A DNA stretch of 64,000 nt, taken from NCBI GenBank assembly GCA_034670405.1, contig JAXDDX010000010.1:1884001-1948000 (forward strand), given 5' to 3'. A program made the position numbers and the translations under genes. The notes beneath the pieces are model-generated. The model searched no databases and was not told the origin of the DNA. It saw nothing but the letters and a program-made list of their open reading frames with translations. The first letter of the stretch is position 1, and each line of letters starts with the position of its first letter. Of this stretch, positions 1 through 10,953 are shown in pieces. This DNA comes from Hoplostethus atlanticus. Taxonomy: Eukaryota > Chordata > Actinopteri > Trachichthyiformes > Trachichthyidae.

Positions 1-305
1 GCATGCGCGTGCACACACACACACATGCACAAGGACATATATACAAACACAGATTACTCTCTGTCTCAGTACCAAAAGTGATTGTCCAGTAATAGGCGTT
101 AATTTAATAAAACAAAATAATTGTCCTTTGTGCTTGAATCTTATTCTCATCAATCTCTTTGGATAGCGATATACAACAGCTTTATGGATTGCCCACTGTG
201 ATACTGAAGACATTATCTTAGCTACTGTTTCACCTTACTGATGGCAAATTAATTACACTCTGCAACCAAATTGTAAAGTATATATTCTCTATTTTTCTTT
301 TTCAG
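1..305 (+). other. unc13c: Sequence upstream of exon 1, probably intron
   Basis: This stretch is AT-rich with a short CA tract near positions 9-26. It ends in a strong pyrimidine run followed by AG at 304-305, which looks like a splice acceptor. I infer that it is the end of an intron following an upstream noncoding exon outside the window. I see no TATA box or CpG-rich core promoter in it. Confidence 0.55.
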
Positions 306-503
306 AGCAATGCGCCTTGTCTTCAGGAGGGCCACTGGATTTAAAAGTATATGTGAGTCTCCACTCAAACTGCGGTTTCATTGAATCTGATCTAGGCTTT
401 CACTGTCAAGCACAGGTTGATTGTGCCTGGCTCACCAACGCTCTGTTCTCAGCCAACTTCTCCTTCACTGCATGAAATAAAGCACTCTACAGGATTGCCC
501 TCC
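306..503 (+). promoter_or_regulatory. unc13c: 5' UTR part of exon 1 with three short upstream ORFs
   Basis: The leader lies between the acceptor AG at 304-305 and the ATG at 504. It contains an upstream ORF at 310-384 (24 codons plus stop), a start-stop pair at 351-356 (ATG then TGA), and a three-codon ORF at 472-480. The main frame has a stop at 393-395 and no ATG before 504, so none of these extend the protein. Other AGs preceded by pyrimidines, for example near 450, could serve as alternative acceptors. A role in lowering or conditioning translation is inference only. Confidence 0.5.
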
Positions 504-3500
504 ATGGTTTCTGCCCTAATCAAGAACATATCATCCTACATTGAAAAGATTTGCAAAGGAATGTTTACAAAGAAATTGGCGAACCCGACAAAGAAGAAAG
601 AGAGAAGCGAAAATAAAGAGCCAAAATTGACCACTGATTTGCAAGCACATAATCTAACTTTCTCTACCACGCTCAAGACCACAGTTAAAAAGATCTCCAA
701 ATGCTCTTCGGCACGTAACATCTCGCTTGAAGAAGACGACAAGAACGACTGTTCATCCCTCTCACCCACATTCAGTTATCGTGTAGCTATAGCAAACGGA
801 CTCCCCAAAAACTCTCTTCTTTTGAATAATAATGAACGTATCTTCTCAGAGGTTCTTTCAATTAATAGCAGTTTCCCTGACTCCTTGAGTGAGACCAAAC
901 CTGTCCGGAGACTGGATGAGCATAAATCACACACTATGCCAGTAAGACGTAACAGGAAGAGCCTCATTAGTTTGGCTCCTTCTGATGGTAGCTCAGAGGG
1001 TGAACGGGTGGAACGCTCCAGTCTGCACACGCTTCGGCTGGGTGCCCTACGCAAGCTAAGAAAATGGAAGAAGAGTCAGGAATGCGTCTCCTCAGACTCT
1101 GAGGTGAGCAACTGGAGGAAGACCCTGGGCATCCGGAGCAAGTCCCTGGACCGTGCCGGCCGGCAGCAGAAGAGCTCCACCCTGGAGCCTGGCTCCTCCT
1201 CCACGGGGTGCATCAGCCAGACCCAGGATGTCATGGAGATGATCTTTAAGGAGCTTCAGGGGATCAGCCAGATAGAGACAGAGCTCTCTGAGCTGCGCGG
1301 TCATGTAAATGCCCTAAAGAGCTCCATTGATGAAATATCCAGCAGTGTGGAAGTAGTTCAGAGTGAGATTGAGCAGCTTCGCTCAGGATTTGTCCAGTCC
1401 AGAAGGGAAACACGTGATATCCATGACTACATAAAACAGATTAGCCACCAGGCAAATAATTCAACCCTGAGGTTCATCAATGTTCCTGAGGAAAGGTCAG
1501 AGAAAACTGAGAGTCTTATATATAAAATACTGAAAGACAAAATGGGATTCATGGATGCACATAAAACAATTAAAATTGAGCTAGCTCATAGGTTAGGTCA
1601 ACAAAGAGAATGTTCCAATGCAAAACCTCGCCCTATTATTGTTATATTTGCAACACCCCAAGAAAGGGATTTTGTCTTAAAAAAATGCTATAAACTTAAA
1701 GGCACAGGTATTACAGTCTCCACTGATAGCTTAACCCATGATGGAAAGGAGAGAAAAGACAAAGCGATGTCTTCCTCACAGACCTATGAAAGCATGGATA
1801 TAAAGGTCTCAGGAAAGGATAAAGTAGTGGAGAGTGACGACTGGGATTCAATGGACAGTGATAAAGAGTTAGATGAATTGAGCAGAAATAAATATGCAAT
1901 GGTGATTTCAAAACCTGTTCACAAAAGCAAATCAGAAAAGAGGAGGTCCCATGACCACAGTCGGTCAGGAGATGAAGCAGGCTACTCGGGCTCAGTTCAC
2001 TATGCCGATGACACTTATGATGACCCAGACAAGCATGTGAAGGCATACTACTCAGATATGACCCCTGGTTGGCTTTCCCAGAGTGACTACTCTACCCCTA
2101 AACTCAGCCGCTCTGAGTCTGACTGCTCGAAACTCTGTCAGTCCTACTCTGAAGACTTCTCAGAGAGTCAGTACTTTACACGGGCTAATGGATGTTCCCT
2201 GCTGTCCTCCTCTGATCAGGAACTGTGGCAGAGAAAACAGGAGGACATGGCCTCATCCTGGTATGCTACCCCTAGCCACCCACTCAGCCAGGAGAACCAA
2301 CCCTATGCAGAACACAATGAGGTTGAGACCACAGAAACTATTGACAGTGGGGTGAGCAATGGACTTGTCTGCATGTCTGGGGACAGAAGCCACTACAGTG
2401 GCTCCCAGGTCTCTCTGCAAGGTGACCTCTCACCCTGGAAAGACTGGCATCATTTGGAGCAAGGTGCTGACTCTGGCCTGGAAGCCTCCATAGAGGTTAG
2501 CAGCCCCTTTGACCCATCAACCATCCCTGGTTTCCCAGAGAACATCACTAAATGCCAGGAGGTTGATTTACAATTTGAAGGGGATGAAGATTTCATGATG
2601 CTTGACAGAGACTCCGCCCTGCCACCTATAACAACCCACATCATTCCTTCTATCACGGAAAGGGAGTCTGTCATCAAAACATCTGTTCGCCAATCTAAAG
2701 AGGGATGTAAAGCGATCACTAAAGAAAGCACTAAAGTGACATCTAAAGATGCCCCTAAAGCTTCTTCTAAAGTGACACATAAAGTGGCTCCTAAAAATGA
2801 AAACTCTAAAATATCCCCTAAAGAAGGCCCTAAGGTATCTGCTAAGGTTTCACCTAAAGTGTCCTCTAAAGCAACTCCTAAAGAGTTACCTAAGGACCTT
2901 CCTAAATCAACAGCTAAAGAATCTCCTCAAATTATCCATAAAGAGAGTCCCAAACTCACACCTAAAGAGGCTACTAAGGCCCCCCCTAAAGAAGTGACTA
3001 AAGTGGCATCTAAAGTCACTTCTAAAGAGGTCACTAAAATCTCTGCTAAAGTGACCCCAAAAGATAGCCCGATATTGACTCCTAGAGAAAGTCCTAAAGA
3101 GTCACCTAAAGAGAGCCCTAAAATAACACCAATAGAGAGCCCTGTTGCAACCCCTAAAGAGTCTCCTAAAGAGCCCCCTAAAGAATCCCCTAAGGTCATT
3201 CCTAAAGACCCCCAACAAGTTGCTCCTAAAGAGGGTCCAAAAGTCGCTCCTAAAGAGGGCCCAAAAGTCACTGCTAAAGAGCTTACTAAAGAAGCTACAA
3301 AACCGACCCCAAAGGAAGCCCCTAAGGAGGTCCCTAAAGTAGCCTGTAAGGAGGCCCCTAAAGTAACCTCTAAGGAATCCCCTAAAGTGACCCCTATAGA
3401 AGCCCCTAAGGTTGCACCTAAAGAAGCTCCTAAAGTAGCCGCTAAGGAGATTCCCAAAGTGCCCCCTAAGGAGGCTCCTAAAGTGACCCCCAAGGAAGCT

Positions 3501-4587
3501 CCTAAAGGGGCCCCTAAGGAAGCCCCTAAAGCAGCTCCCAAGGAAACATTCCCTGAACTGGATATCAATCATAGCTTTCACCAGACCCAGAATAAGTCTG
3601 CAACCATGTACCGCAGTCAGAGTGAGATTCGGACAGAGAAGGTTGAGGAGGTGCCCAAGTCCTGGAGCAGCAGGCTCAGCATAGATCTCAGTGAAAAGTC
3701 TTTTGGTTTTGGTTTTGGCTCTACACTTCAAAGGGCCAAGTCAGCCCTGGAGGTTGTCTGGAAGACTGGCTCTCAGAGTACCCCTGCTCCCCCTGAGGAG
3801 CCTGCCAACTCATCTTCCTCTTTTATGGGCCGCTTCCGCACCCTGTCCACCTCCACCGCCAATGATTCCAGCACTACCATAGACTCAGATGTCTACACAG
3901 AGCCCTTCCACTGCAAAGCTGAGGATGAGAAACCAGCTGCAGCAGCAGAAGCTGGGGAACAGCCAGTGGATAATGAGACCCACTATGTTGAAGTGATGGA
4001 GCAGGTGCTAGCTAACCTGGAGAACAGAACTAATGCTAATGAGACAGAGGAGACAGACGAGCCTGTGCAGGAGTATGAGACTTCTCAGGACTATGATGTG
4101 TCTGATGACATTGATGCCTCTCAAGACTATGATGCCTCTCAGGATTTTGAGGCCTCTCAAGATTTTGAAGCCTCAGAGGACTATGAGGCAAATAAAGAGA
4201 CACACGTTCTGGAGTATGACTGCAGTTTGGATGAGCGGTATGATGAAGAGTACAACCAGGATTATGAAACTCAACTGACTGAGGATACCGCCGAATATGA
4301 TGCCATGGTGGAGTATGTGGATGTGGAAGAACCGGATGAGACAGAGGACAATGATATGACAGAGGAGATGGAAGAGGGAGATGAGGAGGTGGAGGAGATA
4401 ATGGAGGAAGCCTACGCAGTGTCTGAAACAATGAAACAACAGCAGGAGGATGAAAACAAAAATGTCCCAGAGGAGAAGTCCGCAGAGGCACCACCCAAGA
4501 AGCGTGTTCGTCCAACGTTCAAGGAGGCAGCACTGAGGGCCTACAGGAAACAGATGGCTGAGCTGGAGCAGCAGATCCTGGCAGGGG
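504..4587 (+). CDS. unc13c: unc13c exon 1: long N-terminal region of Munc13-3
   Basis: This single exon encodes residues 1-1361 plus one base. Munc13 proteins prime synaptic vesicles at active zones by opening syntaxin-1; the long N-terminus distinguishes Munc13-3 from Munc13-1, which starts with a C2A domain. The ATG at 504 is chosen because the following residues match the remembered Munc13-3 start (a hydrophobic stretch, then KGMFTKKL) and an in-frame stop lies at 393. Visible in order: a conserved Ser- and basic-rich block (1-240), coiled coil (242-312), LINE ORF1p-like globular segment (323-419), Ser/acid-rich linker, Lys/Pro repeats (about 728-1014), a conserved block around MYRSQSE, an acidic tract (about 1178-1325), and a basic amphipathic helix (about 1334-1361) with hydrophobic positions F1339, L1344, Y1347, M1351 and L1354. 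Calmodulin binding has been reported near this place in Munc13s; here it is inference. The donor G|GTATGA gives phase 1. Reading into the intron would stop at 4641. Confidence 0.95.
1227..1440 (+). other. unc13c: Predicted coiled coil in Munc13-3 N-terminus
   Basis: Residues 242-312 show heptad-like spacing of I, L and V with many E, K, Q and S and no proline, as expected for a parallel coiled coil. The segment is nearly identical to the corresponding part of mammalian UNC13C as I recall it. It directly precedes the ORF1p-like segment, the same order as in LINE-1 ORF1p. It may mediate self-association or active-zone scaffolding; that is inference. Confidence 0.75.
1470..1762 (+). other. unc13c: LINE-1 ORF1p-like (RRM plus C-terminal) segment inside Munc13-3
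   Basis: Residues 323-419 follow the layout of LINE-1 ORF1p globular domains. There is a first strand with RFINVPEE, then a helix, then [10 protein letters not shown] (compare the 'I-x-x-AHR-x-G' signature of ORF1p), then KPRPIIVIF and ERDFVLKK (compare 'RPIIVRF ... VL'), and finally a KLKG-x-G-I-x-V-S-T-D segment followed by a charged helix. The DNA here is more AT-rich than the flanking exon. The segment is in frame, uninterrupted, and present in mammalian UNC13C as I remember it, so it is not a recent insertion. Family assignment rests on pattern recognition alone. Confidence 0.55.
2686..3545 (+). repeat. unc13c: Coding minisatellite: Lys/Pro-rich tetrapeptide repeat
   Basis: About 285 residues are made of degenerate four-residue units of the type P-K-E-x or P-K-V-x, encoded by a roughly 12-bp unit such as CCTAAAGAAGCT. 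Mammalian UNC13C, as I recall it, has no such block here, so I infer a lineage-specific expansion. The region is strongly basic and probably disordered, resembling KSP or PKEx tails of neurofilament or histone H1-like proteins in composition. Because the unit is a multiple of three and lacks stops on either strand, long antisense ORFs appear over it. Confidence 0.9.
4080..4188 (+). repeat. unc13c: Coding 18-bp tandem repeat: acidic hexapeptide units
   Basis: About five or six imperfect copies of an 18-bp unit encode hexapeptides of the form S-Q-D-Y/F-D/E-A. They lie at the start of a long Asp/Glu-rich tract (about residues 1178-1325). The phase-preserving unit suggests replication slippage within a disordered acidic region. 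The acidic tract directly precedes the basic amphipathic helix at the exon end, so charge pairing between the two is possible. Confidence 0.85.
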
Positions 4588-5998
4588 GTATGACTCTTTA
4601 CTTCTTATTATCTGTCTGTCAAAGTGCCATTTTGATGTTGTAGTGATTACATGCTTCTACATATCCATCACACAGTCATAGCGTTCATGTAAATAGTAAC
4701 TAGTCAATCACCATGAATCAGAGAAATAAGCAGCTGGGATTTTTTTTAAACTTCAGTTATGTCATAATAGTAAGTCCTCAATGCTATTAAAGTGTTCCCC
4801 TGCAATCAAATCTAAAATGTCAACAAAAATATATGTTTTGCTATTACTTGCAATTGTTATTTAAAGTTCTTATCATGCTGTATGACAGTATGATAACATA
4901 GAATGTTTCACCATGTTCTTCAATATTTTGCTCATCAATATCAAAAGTATAGAAACTCACTCCAGTTCAGGTTTCAATTCTGTGGTGGAGACAAGCCCAA
5001 GACTTGGAACTTTGGTATAACATTCTGGAATATATGGGAACCTCAGACTTTGTTCCACTGGTATGGAGGATTTTTGGATTTGGTAATTGATTTTGAGGGG
5101 AATGATAAAGTGAGGAGAGGACTTTCTCTGAAGGTGGATGCCAGGGTTAACGTCTGGTTTAGACTTTGTATTCCCATAGGCTCTCTTGTAGTAGATTGGA
5201 GTTTTGGAGATAGGATTGTCAGACATGGTGTTTGGGGGTGTGTAATTTCTCATCAAAATCACTGGGGGGCACGACAGTAAGTGTGAACAATGTACATCCT
5301 TACATAGCCACATAGTACCCTGCATTTGGTGGCAATATCTGTCTGTGATGGTTGCATTTTGTCTCTTTTATAAATGTAGTTAGAAATATTTTATAATTTC
5401 TCCCAGTAGCAGAATATTGTACCATTACTCTAATCTGCATTACAGTTTTTAAAATGGCACCTGGAGTAGTTGCATTGAGTGAATCATAATACAGTGCAGA
5501 CTGGAGTTGATGGATCGAGGCTTACTCAGAGAGGTGGCTTAATAAAAATGGGAGTGTATAAGTGGTTAGGATTGATTCATTGAAGCAAAAATTAAAGTCT
5601 TTCAAGTGGAATAAAAAAAAAAAGTTTTCCATATGAGCTGTGGTGGGGCCCAGGGAATTTCCACTCTTACTTAAAATGAAAAGGCTCTTGACCTACATGT
5701 GGAGCAGCCACTATGAGCTTCTGTGTTCACAATAAGGCAGGTGCTGTAGTAAATGGAATATAGGCTATACCTGAAGGCTACGATGGATATGCGACGCATA
5801 TGTGCACAAATTGCCCACATACAGTGTGAGCAGTTTACAGTGGTCACATACACAAAACATCCTTCAGAGAACACAGGACTGTTATTTATTAAACCTCTCA
5901 GATTAGGAGAGCTACAGTATTTCTTTCTCTGTGATATCTGATATCTACCAGCCCATGCCTGCCACATATTAAAACCAATAAAATGTAGTTGACATAAA

Positions 5999-6141
5999 AG
6001 AGTGGTTCTCAAATCAGAGTATTTTCCGGTTTTCCATCTCATCATGTAGTTAATTGCATTCACCTTAAAGGTATAAATCAGTTCTTGAATAGATTAGAAT
6101 GAAACCCAGCAGGCATCTGGGTCTGAGGATTGAGAGCCACT
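5999..6141. mobile_element. hAT-type MITE with 8-bp target duplication
   Basis: The ends are inverted: AGTGGTTCTCAAATC on the left and the complement of GATTGAGAGCCACT on the right. They are flanked by perfect 8-bp direct repeats GACATAAA at 5991-5998 and 6142-6149. The terminal motif and 8-bp duplication are typical of non-autonomous hAT elements. It has no coding capacity. Confidence 0.75.
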
Positions 6142-6819
6142 GACATAAAACATTATAAGACAAGACATAGAGATGACAGTACACTGTGCACCATGTATTA
6201 TTCAATTATTTTGGACACCTCTCTTAGCATAGTCTGGGCCTATATACCTTAAGCCTCTATCAATATTTGTAATGATCTAAAATCACTTGTCATGTGACTA
6301 TAAATCAGCACTTCCCATTTATTTTTCTTGATGTGCAAAGCCTTTACAATTCAAGCTGCTAGTACACACATCAGGAATAGAAGACAGCACAGCTTCTTAA
6401 ATAGGTATGACACTGAGTATCCCTCTGGGATTAATAAAGCATGTTTCAACTCATCCTTCTCAACACAGTGAGAGTAAATCCAGTATTTCAGTGCATGGAT
6501 GGCAGCTCTTTTAAGCGGTGCAGCAACAGTGTAGGCAGGTTTGTCCCACTGTAGGCAGGACCACCCTATTTGGACAGTAGTAGGGGAAACACTGATATAC
6601 AACTCAGCATGTTTTACATTGCAAACAACTCTCAGATCAGCAGAGATCCTTTTCTAAGATACATATACTGGCCCTGGGTGTTATTTTGGTACATTTATAG
6701 CTGTCAGCCTAGATAAAGCTTGGGTGCAGGATCAGTGCTCCCTGCCCTCACTGTGTTGATGACAGTGTGGCAGGTCTTTCGGCCGCCTTTTAGGACAGAT
6801 AGTTAAGAGTGGAGAGTGG

Positions 6820-6821
<2 letters not shown>

Positions 6822-6869
<48 letters not shown>
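6822..6869. repeat. (CT)n microsatellite
   Basis: An uninterrupted 48-bp CT dinucleotide repeat in the intron after exon 1. Confidence 0.95.
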
Positions 6870-6872
<3 letters not shown>

Positions 6873-8052
6873 CTCTAAGCTGATAGGTGCTCTCCGTGCT
6901 CATGCTCTGAAGCGTGCTGGCTGGGCTTTTTGGGAGCTGTGAAGGGAGTCTCAGCAGTGCTGCCCACTCCTACCAGGCCTGTCTTCACTCGGCTACAGCA
7001 GCGTCTGTATTCAGATGCTAATTCACACTCCCAAGGGCATTCTGTAACCAGGTCAGCCTTGCTTAGAATATTTATAGAGGTCTGCAGCTAGTGAAGTTGC
7101 TGCTTGCTCCTAGGGGAGCAGAGGAGGCAGACCCTCTTCATGCTTAGTGCACCATATCTAGAAGAAGTGTGGCTATGAAAATGCAGATAAGGAGAATGAG
7201 GAGCCTCTGTTGTTGTTTTAGGTGATACGGTCCACATGCTGCTCCAATATCACTGCTCAGCTGACTGCCTTTAGAAATAGGGAAAGCCTTCCCTCCACAA
7301 CTAACGTGCACAGCTGGGAAGAGTCATGACTCCCGGTTTACAATATAGTTGTAAAAGCAGGAAATAGTCATGCACACAGCTTCCTGTACAGTTTGTTTTT
7401 TATATATTTTTTTTGTCTTTGACTAAAATGAATCAGCTGTGGGTGCCTGTAGATAGTTTGCCTTGGATGGAGACAGATCTATCAACAGCTTGCGTCTCAC
7501 CCACTGCCATGCACATAGCAGGATACTTCACATATGCCTTTTGTGTTCCTTGGCAAAACTCTTACATAATGTAGCGAGCTTAAGTGCTTTCTATCAGAAA
7601 ACCTCAGGTGCCATTAGGCCTGTTAAAGGGAAAGGCCGCCCTAAAACAGAACTTACAGATGCTATTCATATGACTTGGGCAGCTAAATATGGGATAAATG
7701 TACATGTGTCGTTTTGGTTTTTTAAGTTTTAAGGCATTAGTCACAGCTGCCGAAGTCAATTGAAATCTCACTCTCTAGTGTCAGAATGCGCATTTGACTT
7801 TGACTAGATTAGGGTCGATTAGATTATCCATGTCATATTTAAGCAATGACATACTACAGGGTGTACTATATTGTGGTTATTGGCACCGGTGTGCTGCGAT
7901 CGAGAAACAAGGCTCTAGGCCGAGGCAGGTTGTACTATATCATATGGTTATTTTATGACCTGCTGCTTGAGTATGTTATTGCTTTTATACATTTTTTCTT
8001 AATCATTTCAATCATTAAACAGATTGGAACTTTGGGTATTAATTATATAGTT

Positions 8053-8472
8053 TTATTTTGGTCCTCTGGCGACAAAAAGTACTCCGCTGACAGTAATCAG
8101 CTGACAGAGTCTGGTGTCTTGTCTTGACCGGACTTTCTCATTTTGTTTCCCAAGAACACATTATTAGTTGATGTGAACTCAACATCCTTCATTAGACACA
8201 TGGCTGACAGGAGGCTTGTTTAAGTAACTGTAAAGTCCGGCTTTCAGTCCAACATAACTGTTGACACCATGAAGCTCGCCTTTGCCATTTCGTACCGACC
8301 CATAAAAGTGTCTCAGCACCCGGTTTAACTCTGCCTTCTCCACTGACTTGAGGTCAATCTGGTTACCCTGTGCTTTGCCCAGCTGTGTTGATTGAATGAA
8401 GTGAAGCGTAAACAAGGCGATACTACTCAAGTTGTGAGGCACAGTTCCTATATCGCAGTTATAAGCACTCAT
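8053..8472 (-). pseudogene. Crypton / KIAA1958-like tyrosine recombinase fragment
   Basis: On the minus strand the conceptual protein contains KAELNRVLRHFYGSVRNGKG, then GVNSYVGLKAGLYSYLNKPP. This resembles the N-terminal, core-binding-like part of Crypton-derived proteins such as KIAA1958. After a stop at the end of that frame, the similarity continues in another frame (VEFTSTNNVFLGNKM). At least one frameshift and several stops show it is dead. The catalytic part of the recombinase is not visible. Cryptons are DNA transposons using a tyrosine recombinase; the assignment is from remembered family sequence. Confidence 0.6.
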
Positions 8473-9352
8473 GGCATACCTCTCAATGCGCGTATGAAGC
8501 TAAATGTTGTATAACACAGTATAACCTGGTTTTGTGGAGATGAGCCCTCAGTGCTCTATTCCTGGTTCATGCCTGCAGGGATTCCTTTTTTTGTGTTGAA
8601 ATTGAACTAAATAAACCACCAACCTGCTACAGCCACAATCACTTAGTCACAGTGGAGAAAATAGGAGATAGGGAGAACATTGAGTGCTAATATTGCAGAT
8701 GTAATTGAGTGGAATCTCTATGTGAGCAGGAAATAGCCCGGTTATGTATTGTAGCTGTTTTGTGGTGTTCGTTGACTCTGTTTTTGTGTTTCTGTTGGTC
8801 CAACATTGTCAGCTGTGGCCAGTACCTAATATAAGTCACTCTGTCCATCGGCCGGTAGGTTTGTGTGGATTTTAGTCCCGGAGTACCTGCACCAATTTGG
8901 TGACATCATATCACATGCTTCTTTTTTCTTGTTTTCCAAAATTTTTCATTTCAAGACCATGTGCTCCTTGGATCTACCCACTGTGCTCAAATAAGTCACA
9001 ATTCTATCATCATCATTTTTATGGTGAGGGCATGCTCATACACATTCAGCACACACCTTTGCTCATGGCATACTTTGTCATTGTGCATGTGCTGGAAAGA
9101 AGTTTTACTTTTGGTGACCTTTCTTTGTGCTTACGAGCACCAATATATTTTTTTTAATTAGTGGCCAACAATGTCATTTTACAACATCAGATTCCTTGTT
9201 CTATACGCCAGTCATCAGTGATTTCCTGGTCTCTTGATAACGTAATGATTCTTGTACTGATATTGAGGGCTTGCTTCTGTGGTTCCATACATGTAACTGT
9301 TGTTATTTGTGTGTGTGTGCACTCGCCTCAATTTATGAGTGTGTGTATCTGA

Positions 9353-9353
<1 letters not shown>

Positions 9354-9406
<53 letters not shown>
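9354..9406. repeat. (TG)n microsatellite
   Basis: A 53-bp TG repeat in the intron after exon 1, preceded by a looser TG-rich stretch. Confidence 0.95.
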
Positions 9407-9407
<1 letters not shown>

Positions 9408-10953
9408 GTAGTAGGGGTCAGTACCTGGTCATACTATCAGCCATGTGCAGGCTTTGCTGTTTCAGTGAGCTCTGGTCGATGTGCTGTGTGACCATGGGTG
9501 TCGCCACTGAAGTGCAGGATTTACTGCTACTGCTGCTATTTCAACACATTGCCCACAGCACTGCCAAGTTTCCTCCACCAATCGATTACATTTTTATTTC
9601 ACCGATTTAAGACCTCTCTGAAATGACCTTTATATCAGCATCCTGGTCTATCTTTGCGGCATGGTTTAACCTAGTGTAGCTGCAGGCTAGCCTGGTTGAG
9701 CAGATGACTCTATCTTGTGTAGCTGTGCTGTAAGTGGCTGAGCTGGTCGCTGTCCATGGTACTCTTATAAAGCTTAGCTTGTGTTTCAAGTGTCGCAGAC
9801 TGCACTGTGGTGTGCAAAGTCTGGGGTTAATGCAGTGGCAACATGTCGTCACTTTTACTCGAAAAGGTTCTGGTTTCTCCAAAAATTCCTGCTCTTCAGA
9901 AAGGCAAACTGGTTGATTTTCTCATTGACTACCATGCATTTTTTAAAATGGTTCATTGTTCCCACGGGGACCAGTCATGGTGAAAAGGTATGCACTCATG
10001 GTACTAAAAGGCACTTTGGTTAAAAGCATCCACCAAATGGCATACATTATGTTATCAATAAATTCTTAGGCACATATAGTTTTGTTATGGATTGCTACTA
10101 TTTTACCAAAAAATAAATACAAACCATGACAGAGATGGGTTTGCCTTTTCGAGGGCATATATAGCAAATGGCACAATTCTTATTTTAACACAAGTTCTTC
10201 TTTGAACACAGGCGTATTTCTGAGGTAATCTGAATCACTCGTAAGGGATTCGTAAGGGTGAATCACCTGTTCTCCGCCCAACACATTGTTGGAGGGCCCG
10301 CTGTCTCTACGGGCCCCCCCTACCCCACGGGACCCAGTGCAACACTGTCTATATTTACGTCCCTGATCGTACCTGTCAACACCAAACAGTGTATCACGTT
10401 TCTGTGCAGAGCAGCCATTTGTGAACAGCTGTTTTCTGTGTGTAGCGCATTTGATCATGATTATGCTGGCATTTATCACCTACAGATCAATAGCAGGGTA
10501 ATTACACCTGTGCAGTCTTACTTATTTAAAGGGCTTACCCTCTCAGTTTGTCTCTAAAATGGCAATATGATACCAACCGCTTACGCGTACCTAATGTCCC
10601 ATGTCTCCATGTCTCTATGGGTGTTAAGTCATTTAATGTTATTGATCAAAGGGACCTTTTGGTATTTGTGCTGTATTGATTTAAAATGTTGTATCTACTA
10701 AATGAATGATCTTCACAAAGGCTTCTTTGTGTAACAATGTGTTTTTACAGTATATATGCCTCTGTTCATAGCCCTTATCACTCGGGCGCACATTGACTCT
10801 GTCTCCATTTCTGCATACATTTATTGGCAAAGAAAATTGTGCCATCACTGTACTACTAGATTAGTGTCCTGTCCTAACTAAGTGTGTGCCTGTCTTTGAG
10901 TGAGCAGCTCCTTTCTAACTCTCTGCCTTCCTGTCCTCCATTTCTCCTTCCAG

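Larger units (their letters stand above)
4588..10953 (+). other. unc13c: Intron after exon 1
   Basis: A 6.4-kb intron with GT at 4588 and AG at 10952-10953. It contains a hAT-type MITE (5999-6141), a (CT)n tract (6822-6869), a decayed Crypton-like recombinase fragment on the minus strand (about 8053-8472) and a (TG)n tract (9354-9406). I found no additional conserved exon in it. Confidence 0.8.

Noticed and set aside
417-503. Extending the unc13c ORF upstream to 417
   Set aside because: Position 417 is TTG, not ATG, and there is no in-frame ATG between the stop at 393 and 504. The protein match to Munc13-3 begins at 504.
2927-3731. Two long minus-strand ORFs (213 and 209 residues) made of GASLG- and FRGxF-like repeats
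   Set aside because: They are mirror readings of the 12-bp coding repeat of unc13c exon 1, whose unit is a multiple of three and lacks stops on both strands. No start context, splice sites or known family support them.
4588-4643. Exon 1 continuing to the stop at 4641
   Set aside because: The last codons (after L-A-G) do not match the family, and a GTATGA donor at 4588 restores the conserved sequence through the 23-nt exon.
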